Shown: positions 33,305-40,540 of the stretch, in pieces
Layout: every line of letters starts with the position of its first letter
Numbering within the stretch: the first letter of the stretch is position 1
Source: Alphaproteobacteria bacterium
GTDB taxonomy: Bacteria > Pseudomonadota > Alphaproteobacteria > CAAHEQ01 > UBA3637
NCBI GenBank assembly: GCA_017466695.1
Contig: JAFTTR010000028.1
Location: forward strand, 1 to 40,540
Direction of reading: 5' to 3'
Length of the DNA: 40,540 nucleotides
Translations under genes and position numbers: made by a program
Notes under the pieces: model-generated
Told to the model about the DNA's origin: nothing
Databases searched by the model: none
Seen by the model: the letters and a program-made list of their open reading frames with translations, nothing else

Positions 33305-34861
33305 ATGGCTAATAATAAAATGCTTTCACTCCAAGAAAAAAGAAAATTAGTAAGTTGTTTTGATTTAAGCCTATTATCTCAAGATGACAGAGAATTTTTT
33401 TATTCCATATTATATAATCATTTAGATGAATTCCCTATTTTAACCATGCTTGCAAAAGATGTGATGAATGGGTCAAAAAAGAAAATAGAAATCCATGTGA
33501 AAAATTTAGATGCTGGGATAAATGGGTATCAAAGAAGGGGTGAAATTTGTTTTTCAACACAATTATGGCATTCTTGCAAACGAAAAAAAGATACAAAAAG
33601 AGCGGCTGCTACATTTTGGCATGAATTAACGCATGCAATACAGGAGGAAAAATTAAACTGGGCTCCTTCGAAAAGGGGGTATATGGTGCATCGTCAGTTT
33701 ATTGAGGCAGAAGCAATGAGTTACACAAATTTAATTTCTCCTCGGAGCAGTTTTGAAAAAAAATTATATGAATCTATTTTAAAAAAAACATCTGATGTTT
33801 ATGAGGCTCAAAAAAAATATTTAGGTGTTTCAACAAGACTTCGTTTAAATGCTGATAGAGAACTTGCAAAAATGGATGCTCAAAATATCATGGGAAAATA
33901 TTTTTCAGAATCAGCATGGGAAGCATCTGAAAAAACAACAATAGCTAATTGGCGAGATTTTTATTATAATTATCATAAAGATTATGCTGAAAAATTGTGG
34001 CAAACAAAAGGGACACAAGATAATAAATTTATTTCAGATTGTGAAAAATATTTTTTAAATCGATATGATATCAAAATTTCAGCAAAAGCCTCTATTTCCC
34101 CAGAAGTGATAAATAACTATGGCTTATCAGATGGAATTAGAAATACAATTGTATACCGTGGACATGATAGTGAAGTTTTTGATTTTTCAAAATGGCGAAA
34201 AATCTCTGACGGTGTAGGTGGAGACGTTTTTACTTTAGATATGCCAGATATGGACCCTTCTTATATTGCAGAAATGATGGATTATGTTCGTTTTGCTGGC
34301 ATTGATGTTGAAAAGATTTTTATTCGTCATAGGGATGATTTTTCATCACGAGCTCTTCAAATTAAAAATACACCTGAAAATTTGGAGCGTTTTTTTGAAA
34401 AATGTGGTGTTCCTTCTCAAAAGGGGAGTGAAAAAATTACATGGCCTAATGTAAATGAAAAAGATTGTGGCTATGATCGACATATTACAGCAGGTGCAAC
34501 AGTTGCAATTGATTCTAAAAAACCACCTGTTTTTTATGTGGGAAAAAAATGTGATGTTCAGCTGGATCTTAAAGATATTCTTTCAAAAGAAAATCAACAT
34601 TTTTTGAAAAAAGGAGGGATTCTTTTAATTGGAAGAAATCCTGAATCTTTAAATGCAAAACGTCCTCAAGAATTGAATGGCTATCCTTGTAAAAATATTA
34701 AAATTGCAACAAATGAACCCTCTGTTTCACGGATACATGGATATGTGTTTATGAATAAATCGGGAATGCTTTGTTATAAGGATTGTTCAACATATGGGAC
34801 ACTTGTAAAAAGAAGAAAAGGTCATGTGAATAAATTAAATTATTCTTATGATCCTAGGTAA
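33305..34861 (+). CDS. Putative zinc peptidase (HExxH) fused to a C-terminal FHA domain
   Basis: 518 residues from the ATG at 33305, six bases after AAAGAGG; an in-frame ATG at 33299 sits too close. No signal peptide or membrane segment. WHELTHAIQ (His106, Glu107, His110) is a zinc-peptidase motif, with FIEAEA (Glu134/Glu136) about 25 residues on as likely third ligand, as in DUF6782-type putative metallopeptidases. The middle part (about 150-410) is unrecognised. The end (about 430-505) looks like a phosphothreonine-binding FHA domain: LLIGRNP, EPSVSRIHGYVF and CSTYGTLV carry the conserved GR, S-x-x-H and GT. It could be an effector or a phospho-regulated protease; both are inference. Confidence 0.65.
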   Translation: MANNKMLSLQEKRKLVSCFDLSLLSQDDREFFYSILYNHLDEFPILTMLAKDVMNGSKKKIEIHVKNLDAGINGYQRRGEICFSTQLWHSCKRKKDTKRAAATFWHELTHAIQEEKLNWAPSKRGYMVHRQFIEAEAMSYTNLISPRSSFEKKLYESILKKTSDVYEAQKKYLGVSTRLRLNADRELAKMDAQNIMGKYFSESAWEASEKTTIANWRDFYYNYHKDYAEKLWQTKGTQDNKFISDCEKYFLNRYDIKISAKASISPEVINNYGLSDGIRNTIVYRGHDSEVFDFSKWRKISDGVGGDVFTLDMPDMDPSYIAEMMDYVRFAGIDVEKIFIRHRDDFSSRALQIKNTPENLERFFEKCGVPSQKGSEKITWPNVNEKDCGYDRHITAGATVAIDSKKPPVFYVGKKCDVQLDLKDILSKENQHFLKKGGILLIGRNPESLNAKRPQELNGYPCKNIKIATNEPSVSRIHGYVFMNKSGMLCYKDCSTYGTLVKRRKGHVNKLNYSYDPR

Positions 34862-34913
34862 AATAAAAATTTTTAAAACACTTTTGTATTTTTGAAAAGA
34901 AAATAAATTAAAC

Positions 34914-34942
34914 TTGTTTTTTTTGTGATATTTTGTTATGAT
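34914..34942 (+). promoter_or_regulatory. Promoter for metG
   Basis: TTGTTT (34914-34919), 17-bp spacer, TATGAT (34937-34942), then GAAAGGGA before the start codon. Confidence 0.5.
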
Positions 34943-34970
34943 ACCATCACTTTAGTGAAAGGGATTTAAA

Positions 34971-36491
34971 ATGAAAAAATATATCACAACGCCAATTTAT
35001 TATACAAATGGGGCCCCTCATATTGGGCATGCATATACAACAATTTTAGCTGATGTGTTTAAAAAGTTTGAACAGATGAAAGGCAATGATGTTTTCTTTT
35101 CTACTGGAACAGACGAACATGGTCAAAAGAATCAACATTCTTGTGAAGCTTCTGGTTTGTCTGCAGATGAGTTTTTAACACGTCAAAGTCAATTGTTTAG
35201 AGATTTGTTTGACAGAATGGGCATTGACTATGATTATTTTGTCAGAACAACTTCTGAAGAACATAAAAAAGTTGTTCGCACTGTTTTGCAAGATTTGTTT
35301 GATAGAGGGTTGATTATCAAAAAATCATATGAAGGCTTGTATTGTGAAGGGTGTGAACAATTTAAAAAGAAGTGCGATTTAACAGAAGAGGGGTTATGCC
35401 CTGATCATTTGAAAGCCCCAAAAGTTATTTCTGAGGAAAATTACTTTTTCCGTTTGGAACCATATCGCCAATGGTTAAAAGAATTTATTGCTTTAAATCC
35501 TGATTGGATTACGCCAACAAATTATGCAAAAGAAGTTTTGGGCATGCTTGAAGAACCTTTGGATGATTTGTGTATTTTTCGTCCAAAAGATAGAGTATGG
35601 TTGGGTATTGAATTACCATTTGATAAAGATTTTGTTACATACATTTGGTTTGATGCGTTGATTAACTATATCTCAACATTAAAATTTGGTGAAAATGTAG
35701 AATTTAATGATTATTGGAAAAGTTCATATCACTTGCTTGCAAAAGATATTTTAAAACCTCACTGTATTTATTGGCCAATTATGTTGAAGGCAATTGGTAT
35801 TGAACCTGTCAGCCGTTGTATTGTTCATGGATATTGGATTGGCGAAGGTGGTGTTAAAATGTCAAAATCACTTGGAAATGTTGTTGATCCAAATGAAGTG
35901 ATTGATATTATGGGTGTTGAACCTTTGCGATTCTATTTAATTAATAACATGAGTTTAAGCAATGATTCTCCAATCAGTATTGCTTTGTTAAGACAAGGAT
36001 ATAAATTATTAGCCAATAATCTTGGAAATTTACAAATGCGTGTTTTAAAGATGGTTGATAAGAATTTAGAAGGTGTTATTCCTGCTGGTATATCTTTAAC
36101 AGCTGAGGATGAAAAATTATTAACAGATATTTCATCAGATTTTAAATCTGTTTATGTGAAAGATAGCTCACTTGAAACAGCTGTTGATTTAGCTAGTAAA
36201 ATTATGACAGCTTGTAATCAAGTTAATGCTTATTTTGCAGCAAATGAACCATGGGTTTTAGCAAAAAATCCTGAAAATATGGACCGTTTTAAACAAGTTA
36301 TCTATACAACGTTGGATGCTCTTCGTTTAATTGCGACAGCACTTTATCCATTGATGCCCAATTCAAGTAAATCAATTCTTGCTTCCTTAGATGTGAAAAA
36401 TGAAAAAGTTGAAGCTCAATTTGAGGCAAAAGGTTTGGGTGAAGGAAAAATTACTGTTCCAAATCCATTGTTCCCATTCTTACCTGAATAG
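34971..36491 (+). CDS. metG: Methionyl-tRNA synthetase
   Basis: 506 residues, the compact form without the C-terminal dimerisation domain. Class I motifs HIGH (17-20) and KMSKS (about 296-300) are intact. The CP1 insert has the zinc knuckle YCEGCEQFKKKC followed by LCPDH. It charges both initiator and elongator tRNA-Met, and the initiator tRNA gene lies at the start of this window. TTPIYYTNG at the N-terminus is typical, so the start is secure. Confidence 0.96.
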   Translation: MKKYITTPIYYTNGAPHIGHAYTTILADVFKKFEQMKGNDVFFSTGTDEHGQKNQHSCEASGLSADEFLTRQSQLFRDLFDRMGIDYDYFVRTTSEEHKKVVRTVLQDLFDRGLIIKKSYEGLYCEGCEQFKKKCDLTEEGLCPDHLKAPKVISEENYFFRLEPYRQWLKEFIALNPDWITPTNYAKEVLGMLEEPLDDLCIFRPKDRVWLGIELPFDKDFVTYIWFDALINYISTLKFGENVEFNDYWKSSYHLLAKDILKPHCIYWPIMLKAIGIEPVSRCIVHGYWIGEGGVKMSKSLGNVVDPNEVIDIMGVEPLRFYLINNMSLSNDSPISIALLRQGYKLLANNLGNLQMRVLKMVDKNLEGVIPAGISLTAEDEKLLTDISSDFKSVYVKDSSLETAVDLASKIMTACNQVNAYFAANEPWVLAKNPENMDRFKQVIYTTLDALRLIATALYPLMPNSSKSILASLDVKNEKVEAQFEAKGLGEGKITVPNPLFPFLPE

Positions 36492-36519
36492 GACGAACTG
36501 TTTATAATTTTGAATAACT

Positions 36520-36556
36520 AAGTGGTTACTTTTTAATAAGTGGCCACTTTTTTTTA
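36520..36556 (+). terminator. Rho-independent terminator after metG
   Basis: AAGTGGTTACTT pairs with AAGTGGCCACTT (two G-U pairs) around a short A/T loop, followed by T8. Confidence 0.85.
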
Positions 36557-36569
36557 GAAAAAGATTATT

Positions 36570-36598
36570 TTGAATTGATATTTTTTTTGCAGTATGCT
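36570..36598 (+). promoter_or_regulatory. Promoter for the trp leader and trpB
   Basis: TTGAAT (36570-36575), 17-bp spacer, TATGCT (36593-36598). Transcription should start near 36605, five bases before the leader-peptide ATG. Confidence 0.5.
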
Positions 36599-36609
36599 AA
36601 ATCATTCAT

Positions 36610-36678
36610 ATGAAACAAAAAGAAATGAATCTTTTATTTTTGAATTTTTCAACACAATATTGTTTGTGGTGGTGCTAA
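36610..36678 (+). CDS. trpL: trp leader peptide
   Basis: 22 codons beginning MKQKEMNLLFLN and ending CLWWC. Two adjacent Trp codons (36667-36672) lie two codons from the stop, the hallmark of a tryptophan attenuator. No ribosome site precedes it; the transcript start is only about five bases upstream, so it is probably translated as a nearly leaderless frame. Confidence 0.8.
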   Translation: MKQKEMNLLFLNFSTQYCLWWC

Positions 36679-36699
36679 CGCACCTGTTTATTTTTTTTA
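36671..36699 (+). terminator. Hairpin and T-run overlapping the trp leader stop (attenuator element)
   Basis: GGTGC (36671-36675) pairs with GCACC (36680-36684) around TAAC, followed after two bases by a T-rich run. The rival pairing is GGTGGT (36668-36673, the Trp codons) with ACCACC (36707-36712). A small ACCT/AGGT hairpin followed by T5 lies at 36710-36725. Ribosome position on the Trp codons should choose between these, but I cannot tell which state terminates. Confidence 0.55.
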
Positions 36700-36761
36700 T
36701 AGGCTAACCACCTAAAAAGGTTTTTCGCAAAATTTAAATATTAATAAAAAAAGGAAATATC

Positions 36762-37940
36762 ATGAAAAAATTTAATGGTTTTTTTGGGTGTTTTGGTGGT
36801 TCATTTGTACCTGAAAAATTACAAGTTGAAATGGATAAAATTGAAAAAGCATATTTTGAATTAAAAGATAACAAAAAGTTTATTTCTCAAATAAATTATA
36901 TTAGAAAAACATATCAAGGGAGAGAAACACCTCTTACATTTGCTCAAAATTTGAGCGATAAAATTGGTGGGGCAAAAATATATTTAAAACGAGAAGATTT
37001 AAATCACACCGGAGCTCATAAATTAAATCATGCTATAGCAGAAGCTTTATTAGCAAAATATATGGGAAAGAAAAAAATAATCGCTGAAACTGGGGCTGGA
37101 CAACATGGTGTTGCAATGGCAACTGCGGCTGCATATTTGGGGTTGGAATGTGAAGTGCATATGGGGGCAATTGATATTGAAAAACAACGCCCAAATGTGT
37201 TGCGTATGAAGTTGTTAGGAGCAAAAATTGTTTCAGTTGAAACAGGGCAAAAATCATTAAAAGAAGCAGTAGATAGTGCTTTTGAATCCTATTTGAATGA
37301 TACGGGAAATTCACTTTATTGTATTGGATCTGTATTGGGTCCCCATCCATATCCATCGATGGTTCGTGATTTTCAATCTGTTATTGGAATGGAGGCTCGT
37401 AAGCAAATGTTAGAAGATGTTGGATGTTTGCCAAATCATGTTGTTGCTTGCGTTGGAGGTGGTTCAAATGCAATGGGTATTTTTAGTGGTTTTGTAAATG
37501 ATGATAAAGTGAATTTATATGGAGTGGAACCATTAGGAAAGGGAAACAAAATTGGACAGCATGCAGCTTCAATTAATTTTGGAAAGAAAGCTGTTATGCA
37601 AGGGTTTAGGTCTTTGGTTGTGTTAGATGAAAATGACAATCCTGCCCCTGTGCATTCAATCGCCAGTGGGTTAGATTATCCAAGTGTTGGACCAGAACAT
37701 GCTTATTTAAATGAAATTGGGCGTGTTAAATATACTTTAATAGATGATAAAGAATGTCTAAATGCATTTTATACTCTTTCAAAAACTGAAGGTATTATTC
37801 CAGCGCTTGAAAGTGCTCATGCTGTTGCTTATGCTATGAAACTTGCAAAAATATGTGAGAAAGATGAAATTATATTGGTTAATTTATCTGGACGAGGAGA
37901 TAAAGATATAGAGTTTGTTGCTGAAAAGTATGGTGTTTGA
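36762..37940 (+). CDS. trpB: Tryptophan synthase beta chain
   Basis: 392 residues. The PLP enzyme joins indole and serine to make tryptophan. Lys87 ([10 protein letters not shown]) forms the Schiff base, Glu109 (AETGAGQHG) is the catalytic acid, and GGGSNAMG holds the cofactor phosphate, all at the usual numbers. HKLNHA departs from the common HK(T/I)N(Q/N) form. A Trp-Trp leader peptide controls it. No trpA follows; the gene is the last core gene before the accessory segment. It could work with a distant trpA or salvage indole. Confidence 0.94.
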   Translation: MKKFNGFFGCFGGSFVPEKLQVEMDKIEKAYFELKDNKKFISQINYIRKTYQGRETPLTFAQNLSDKIGGAKIYLKREDLNHTGAHKLNHAIAEALLAKYMGKKKIIAETGAGQHGVAMATAAAYLGLECEVHMGAIDIEKQRPNVLRMKLLGAKIVSVETGQKSLKEAVDSAFESYLNDTGNSLYCIGSVLGPHPYPSMVRDFQSVIGMEARKQMLEDVGCLPNHVVACVGGGSNAMGIFSGFVNDDKVNLYGVEPLGKGNKIGQHAASINFGKKAVMQGFRSLVVLDENDNPAPVHSIASGLDYPSVGPEHAYLNEIGRVKYTLIDDKECLNAFYTLSKTEGIIPALESAHAVAYAMKLAKICEKDEIILVNLSGRGDKDIEFVAEKYGV

Positions 37941-37990
37941 GTTTAAATACATTTTTTTTTGGACAGGAACAATTTGAACTTTTTTATTGA

Positions 37991-38143
37991 GCGACATGAT
38001 TATTTAGCTTTCAGCCTCACTCCAAAGGGCTGCCTACGGCATTGCCTGCGCTGGCGCTACGGCTCGAACATGCTGTGTCGCACGTTCTTCTCATGCCACC
38101 CTAAATAAAAAAAAGACGGTATAAAACCGTCTTTTTATGGTCG
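37991..38143. repeat. GC-rich repeat module, left copy
   Basis: It begins GCGACATGATTATT (37991-38004), has a variable GC-rich middle, and ends with a 30-base block at 38065-38094 identical to the right copy. A terminator hairpin (38110-38136) and TGGTCG follow. GCGACA and TGTCGC can pair across the unit. On the minus strand a 25-codon frame (38017-38094) starts MRRTCDTACS. G+C is far above the surroundings. Confidence 0.8.
38110..38136. terminator. Terminator hairpin in the left repeat module
   Basis: AAAAAGACGGT, loop ATAAA, ACCGTCTTTTT; symmetrical, so active in both directions. Confidence 0.85.
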
Positions 38144-38340
38144 TGCACACCACCCCTAAATTAGGAAAAAGATACCACTTAAAACAGCAGGTTTACAAAG
38201 GCGATTTTATTATTGTTTTACAATAACTGATTTAAATTACAGAATAATGTGTGCAACATTCCAAATCCAATCAAGTTGTGGTTAGTCATATTATTTGGAA
38301 GGTTTAAGGTGATTAATTCTATAAATGCCGTTTATTTTTA
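38144..38340. other. Intergenic stretch between repeat module and methyltransferase promoter
   Basis: Only short, AT-rich open frames. I see no tRNA, repeat or conserved motif here, and no operator resembling the C-box upstream of the controller gene. Confidence 0.6.
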
Positions 38341-38346
38341 AATGAG

Positions 38347-38375
38347 TTGATTTTTTTTTTAATTTTGTTTATAGT
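38347..38375 (+). promoter_or_regulatory. Promoter for the methyltransferase gene
   Basis: TTGATT (38347-38352), 17-bp spacer, TATAGT (38370-38375). The leader is about 23 nt with AAAAGGGA. Confidence 0.55.
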
Positions 38376-38404
38376 GATACAGCTATATGAAAAGGGAATG
38401 TAAA

Positions 38405-39202
38405 ATGGATTTTAACGATATATATTGCGAAAATTGTGTTCAGTTTATGAAAAAACTTTCAGATAATACTATTGATTTGACAGTTACTTCTCCTCCATAT
38501 GATGAACTAAGAAATTATAACGGATATACCTTTGAATGTGACGCTGTAGCAGAAGAATTATTTAGAATTACAAAACCAGGAGGGGTTGTTGTCTGGGTTG
38601 TTGGAGATAAAATAAAAAACGGAAATAAAAGTCTAACAAGTTTTAAACAATGTTTGCTATTCCAATCTATTGGTTTTAATGTTCATGATGTTATGATATA
38701 TCAAAAAAAGAATACCCCGTTCATGCGTTCAAACGCATATACAAATTGTTATGAATATATGTTTATTTTTTCAAAAGGAAAGCCTAAAACTTTTAATCCT
38801 ATAAAAGAAAAAACAGTACGCAATGGATTTGAAATGCTTGTGCATAATAAAGGGGCCGATGGGGTGAATAAAAAAATATTAAAAGAATTAAAAACGGAAA
38901 AGGTAAAAAACAATATTTGGAGTTACGCTGTTGGTTTAGGTGGGTCTACCAGCGATAAGTGCGCATTCAAACATCCTGCTATTTTCCCAGAAAAACTAGC
39001 AGAAGACCATATTTTAAGTTGGTCAAATGAAGGAGATGTTGTTTTTGATCCCATGTGTGGAAGCGGAACAACCTGTAAGATGGCTATGTTAAATAATAGA
39101 AAATATCTTGGTTGTGATATATCTGAAGATTATGTCACACTGGCAAAAAAACGATTACTAGAACACAATATACAAACTAACCTTTTTTTAGATACTGTAT
39201 AG
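38405..39202 (+). CDS. DNA methyltransferase, beta class (N4-cytosine or N6-adenine)
   Basis: 265 residues from the ATG at 38405, which follows AAGGGA at good spacing; an ATG at 38387 sits almost at the predicted transcript start. The catalytic motif IV TSPPY (28-32) comes first and the SAM motif DPMCGSGTT (215-223) last, which is the beta-class order. SPPYDELRNY is frequent in N4-cytosine enzymes, but N6-adenine cannot be excluded. The variable stretch around 110-180 should read the DNA. It is the protecting half of a restriction-modification system and overlaps the convergent nuclease gene by 26 bases at the 3' ends. Confidence 0.9.
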   Translation: MDFNDIYCENCVQFMKKLSDNTIDLTVTSPPYDELRNYNGYTFECDAVAEELFRITKPGGVVVWVVGDKIKNGNKSLTSFKQCLLFQSIGFNVHDVMIYQKKNTPFMRSNAYTNCYEYMFIFSKGKPKTFNPIKEKTVRNGFEMLVHNKGADGVNKKILKELKTEKVKNNIWSYAVGLGGSTSDKCAFKHPAIFPEKLAEDHILSWSNEGDVVFDPMCGSGTTCKMAMLNNRKYLGCDISEDYVTLAKKRLLEHNIQTNLFLDTV

Positions 39203-39746
39203 CACTTTCTAATAATTCTATATCATCTTTAAAACGACCCAGACCTGTATTGCAACTATCACAGATCCATGCTCTGCCTTTTCCTGTTTTATGATCATGA
39301 TCTAATACAACTTTGCTAGTCAATCCTGGAATAGTTTTTTTTCTGCATATAGGACACTCAAAAATCTCCATATTTGGTTTTATTTTGTTCCATTTATTTT
39401 TTTCTGAAGCGGACATCGAAACGCCATCGATAACTTTTCGACAATTATCACACGAAGGTCTACGAACAGATCGATTGTTTTTTCCATTTTGATTTTTGCT
39501 AAATAAACTTGTATCTAGTAATTTACAACAAACATTACAAACTTTTTTATCAAATGCATCCCCTGTCTTTGTTGGATCAAAAAAATGAACATTTTTCTTG
39601 TTTAAGCTAATAGGTTTTTCTAGACAAGAAAATTGAACCAAAACATCACTATCTTTTTCGGAAAGAACAATGCCAACTAAATATTTTTCTAAAATGGTAT
39701 TATATATAGAAATATTTTTTGATAAAAATACAAATTTTGGGGCCAT
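39177..39746 (-). CDS. HNH (beta-beta-alpha-Me) endonuclease, probable restriction enzyme
   Basis: 189 residues from the ATG at 39746, six bases after GGAG; the ATG at 39752 touches the ribosome site. The C-terminal nuclease resembles the recombination endonuclease VII family: LDHDHKTGKGRAWICDSCN, then TGLGRFKDD. Zinc-type pairs CNVC, CDNC, CPIC and CDSC suggest two or more structural zinc sites. Length, fold and zinc pairs recall R.Hpy99I (a beta-beta-alpha-Me enzyme of about 190 residues), but I cannot confirm homology or specificity. Lying beside a methyltransferase and a controller gene, it is most likely the restriction enzyme. Confidence 0.78.
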   Translation of the reverse strand: MAPKFVFLSKNISIYNTILEKYLVGIVLSEKDSDVLVQFSCLEKPISLNKKNVHFFDPTKTGDAFDKKVCNVCCKLLDTSLFSKNQNGKNNRSVRRPSCDNCRKVIDGVSMSASEKNKWNKIKPNMEIFECPICRKKTIPGLTSKVVLDHDHKTGKGRAWICDSCNTGLGRFKDDIELLESAIQYLKKG

Positions 39747-39756
39747 ATTCATCTCC

Positions 39757-39960
39757 TTAAAAATTAAAAAAATCTTTGAGTGTTAAATCAAAAGCATTAG
39801 CTATTTTTTCTATATTGATAATAGAAATATTTCGCCGTCCGTTTTCTACGCTATTGATATAAGTTCTATCTAAATTAGATAAATCAGCTAATTCTTCTTG
39901 AGAAAGTTTTTTTTCTTTTCTCAATTCTTTAATTCTCAATCCTAATTTTTTTCTAATCAT
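39757..39960 (-). CDS. Restriction-modification controller (C) protein, HTH_3 family
   Basis: 67 residues from the ATG at 39960 (AAAGGAG upstream); the open frame extends further but without family features. A single Xre/Cro-type helix-turn-helix: LGLRIKELRKEKKLSQEELA, LSNLDRTYINSVENGRRN, then INIEKIANAFDLTLKDFF. Small proteins of this kind activate their own and the nuclease gene after a delay, so methylation comes first. The nuclease ATG follows within about a dozen bases, giving a C-R operon. An operator-like sequence lies upstream. Confidence 0.9.
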   Translation of the reverse strand: MIRKKLGLRIKELRKEKKLSQEELADLSNLDRTYINSVENGRRNISIINIEKIANAFDLTLKDFFNF

Positions 39961-39990
39961 AAAAATCTCCTTTAGTATAAGAGTATTCCA

Positions 39991-40025
39991 AAGTAGACAA
40001 TAAAACAACGGATTATAAGTCACAT
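39991..40025 (-). promoter_or_regulatory. C-box operator of the controller-nuclease operon
   Basis: On the minus strand TGTGACTTATAATCCG is followed by TTG and then TTTTATTGTCTACTT. This closely follows the Esp1396I-type C-box as I recall it (TGTGACTTATAGTCCG, spacer, GATTATAGTCAAC). A likely -35 (TTGTTT) lies between the half-sites, with TACTCT 17 bp on, so C protein on the left site could recruit polymerase and on the right site block it. Confidence 0.75.
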
Positions 40026-40071
40026 TTTTGAAGAAACCACGTGTGTAAATACACAAACTCACACCATACAA

Positions 40072-40210
40072 AAGTATATTTTTATGTAAAAAAGTATACT
40101 TTTATCATTCAAAATCAACACATAATTTAATATTCAAGGACACTTGGTAAAACAAAAAGAATTACATTATCCAATTGTAAAATATAGAAACTTTAATTTT
40201 ACAAAAAACA
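40072..40210. other. Gene-free stretch upstream of the C-R operon
   Basis: AT-rich, no open frame of note. AAAAAGTATA(T/C)TTTTAT-like sequence occurs twice near 40066-40105. Nothing else recognised. Confidence 0.4.
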
Positions 40211-40241
40211 AAAAAAGCGAAAGTATAAACTTCCGCTTTTT
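40211..40241. terminator. Terminator hairpin beside the right repeat module
   Basis: AAAAAGCGAAAGT and ACTTCCGCTTTTT form a stem with one mismatch around ATAA; A- and T-runs make it bidirectional. Confidence 0.75.
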
Positions 40242-40246
40242 GATAT

Positions 40247-40405
40247 TGGTCGGGGCGACATGATTATTCGCTGCGCTCACCCACAAGGGGCTGTCTCGCA
40301 AGCTCGACATTACGTCGTTGCACTCCGTCCGAACATGCTGTGTCGCACGTTCTTCTCATTTTGCCCAATAAAAAAACCACTCTTGCGAGTGGTTTTTTAT
40401 GGTCG
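40247..40405. repeat. GC-rich repeat module, right copy, with tRNA-3'-end-like start
   Basis: It starts TGGTCGGGGCGACATGATT; the complement AATCATGTCGCCCCGACCA looks like the 3' end of a tRNA (T-loop end, T-stem, acceptor strand, CCA), most like tRNA-Pro. It shares GCGACATGATTATT (40255-40268) and a 30-base block (40330-40359) with the left copy. A 31-codon minus-strand frame (40264-40359) again begins MRRTCDTACS. A terminator (40371-40398) and TGGTCG (40400-40405) close it, as in the left copy. Confidence 0.8.
40371..40398. terminator. Terminator hairpin in the right repeat module
   Basis: AAAAACCACTC, loop TTGC, GAGTGGTTTTT; bidirectional. Confidence 0.85.
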
Positions 40406-40540
40406 AGGTTAGTAAGATAAAACCGAAAAAAATATACACTTTTTCTTACTAACTTTCTGCATGAGTTTAATCTACTTCAGAATTTTGTAATTTACAATAC
40501 CTTTTTTTATTTTTTTGACTGATACCTTGGATTGTTCGTA

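Noticed and set aside
38017-38094. Small genes starting MRRTCDTACS in the two repeat copies
   Set aside because: Only the first ten codons agree, and that part lies in an identical DNA block; no good ribosome site precedes them. Treated as part of the repeat, though noted as a finding.
37991-40405. Complete insertion sequence or prophage
   Set aside because: No transposase, integrase or phage gene is present between or beside the repeat copies.

Overview
The window is a low-GC (about one third by eye), gene-dense stretch of bacterial chromosome. The gene families point to an alphaproteobacterium: a DUF3126 protein, an IalB-like secreted protein, DUF502 and DUF192 proteins, a DacA-type carboxypeptidase with a SPOR tail, alpha-type ParC/FabI, and a prepilin with a GRSMVEMLGVLA start. 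That start is, to my recollection, typical of uncultured AT-rich gut alphaproteobacteria (Rhodospirillales-like, RF32/CAG-239 type). The lineage is an inference; no rRNA is present to settle it.

Layout. 1-200: GC-rich sequence of unclear nature, a bidirectional terminator and a minus-strand initiator tRNA. 370-6068: envelope genes (OmpA/Pal-like lipoprotein, Sel1-repeat protein, small membrane proteins, a frameshifted secreted protein, SPOR-tailed D,D-carboxypeptidase). 6188-12961: uvrC, pgsA, a GNAT-like acyltransferase, nagB, two unknown small proteins, fabD. 13080-19025: murJ with a degenerate Bax-like protein and a DUF192 protein, then a DUF502 protein, dusA, DUF3126 and DUF805. 19100-25337: leuA behind a complete leucine attenuator, parC, ialB-rlmN-nitroreductase. 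25509-29460: a two-gene unit encoding a 986-residue prepilin-like protein and a secreted partner, both full of vicinal Cys-Cys pairs. 29582-37940: fabI, an unusually short alanyl-tRNA synthetase, an ADP-ribosylglycohydrolase, a HExxH-FHA fusion protein, metG, and trpB behind a Trp-Trp leader peptide. 37991-40405: an accessory segment with a small restriction-modification system (beta-class methyltransferase, HNH endonuclease, controller protein with an operator very like known C-boxes), flanked by two copies of a GC-rich repeat linked to terminators and tRNA-3'-end-like scraps.

Regulation is readable. Most promoters fit a TTGnnn-17-TAnnnT model. At uvrC, murJ and parC the -10 box sits so close to the start codon that the mRNAs should be leaderless or nearly so. 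leuA and trpB have leader peptides rich in the amino acid their enzymes make.

The best candidates for something undescribed are the Cys-Cys prepilin/partner pair, the HExxH-FHA fusion, and the dispersed repeat module flanking the restriction-modification genes. No pilus assembly genes are in the window, so the export machinery for the prepilin must lie elsewhere.
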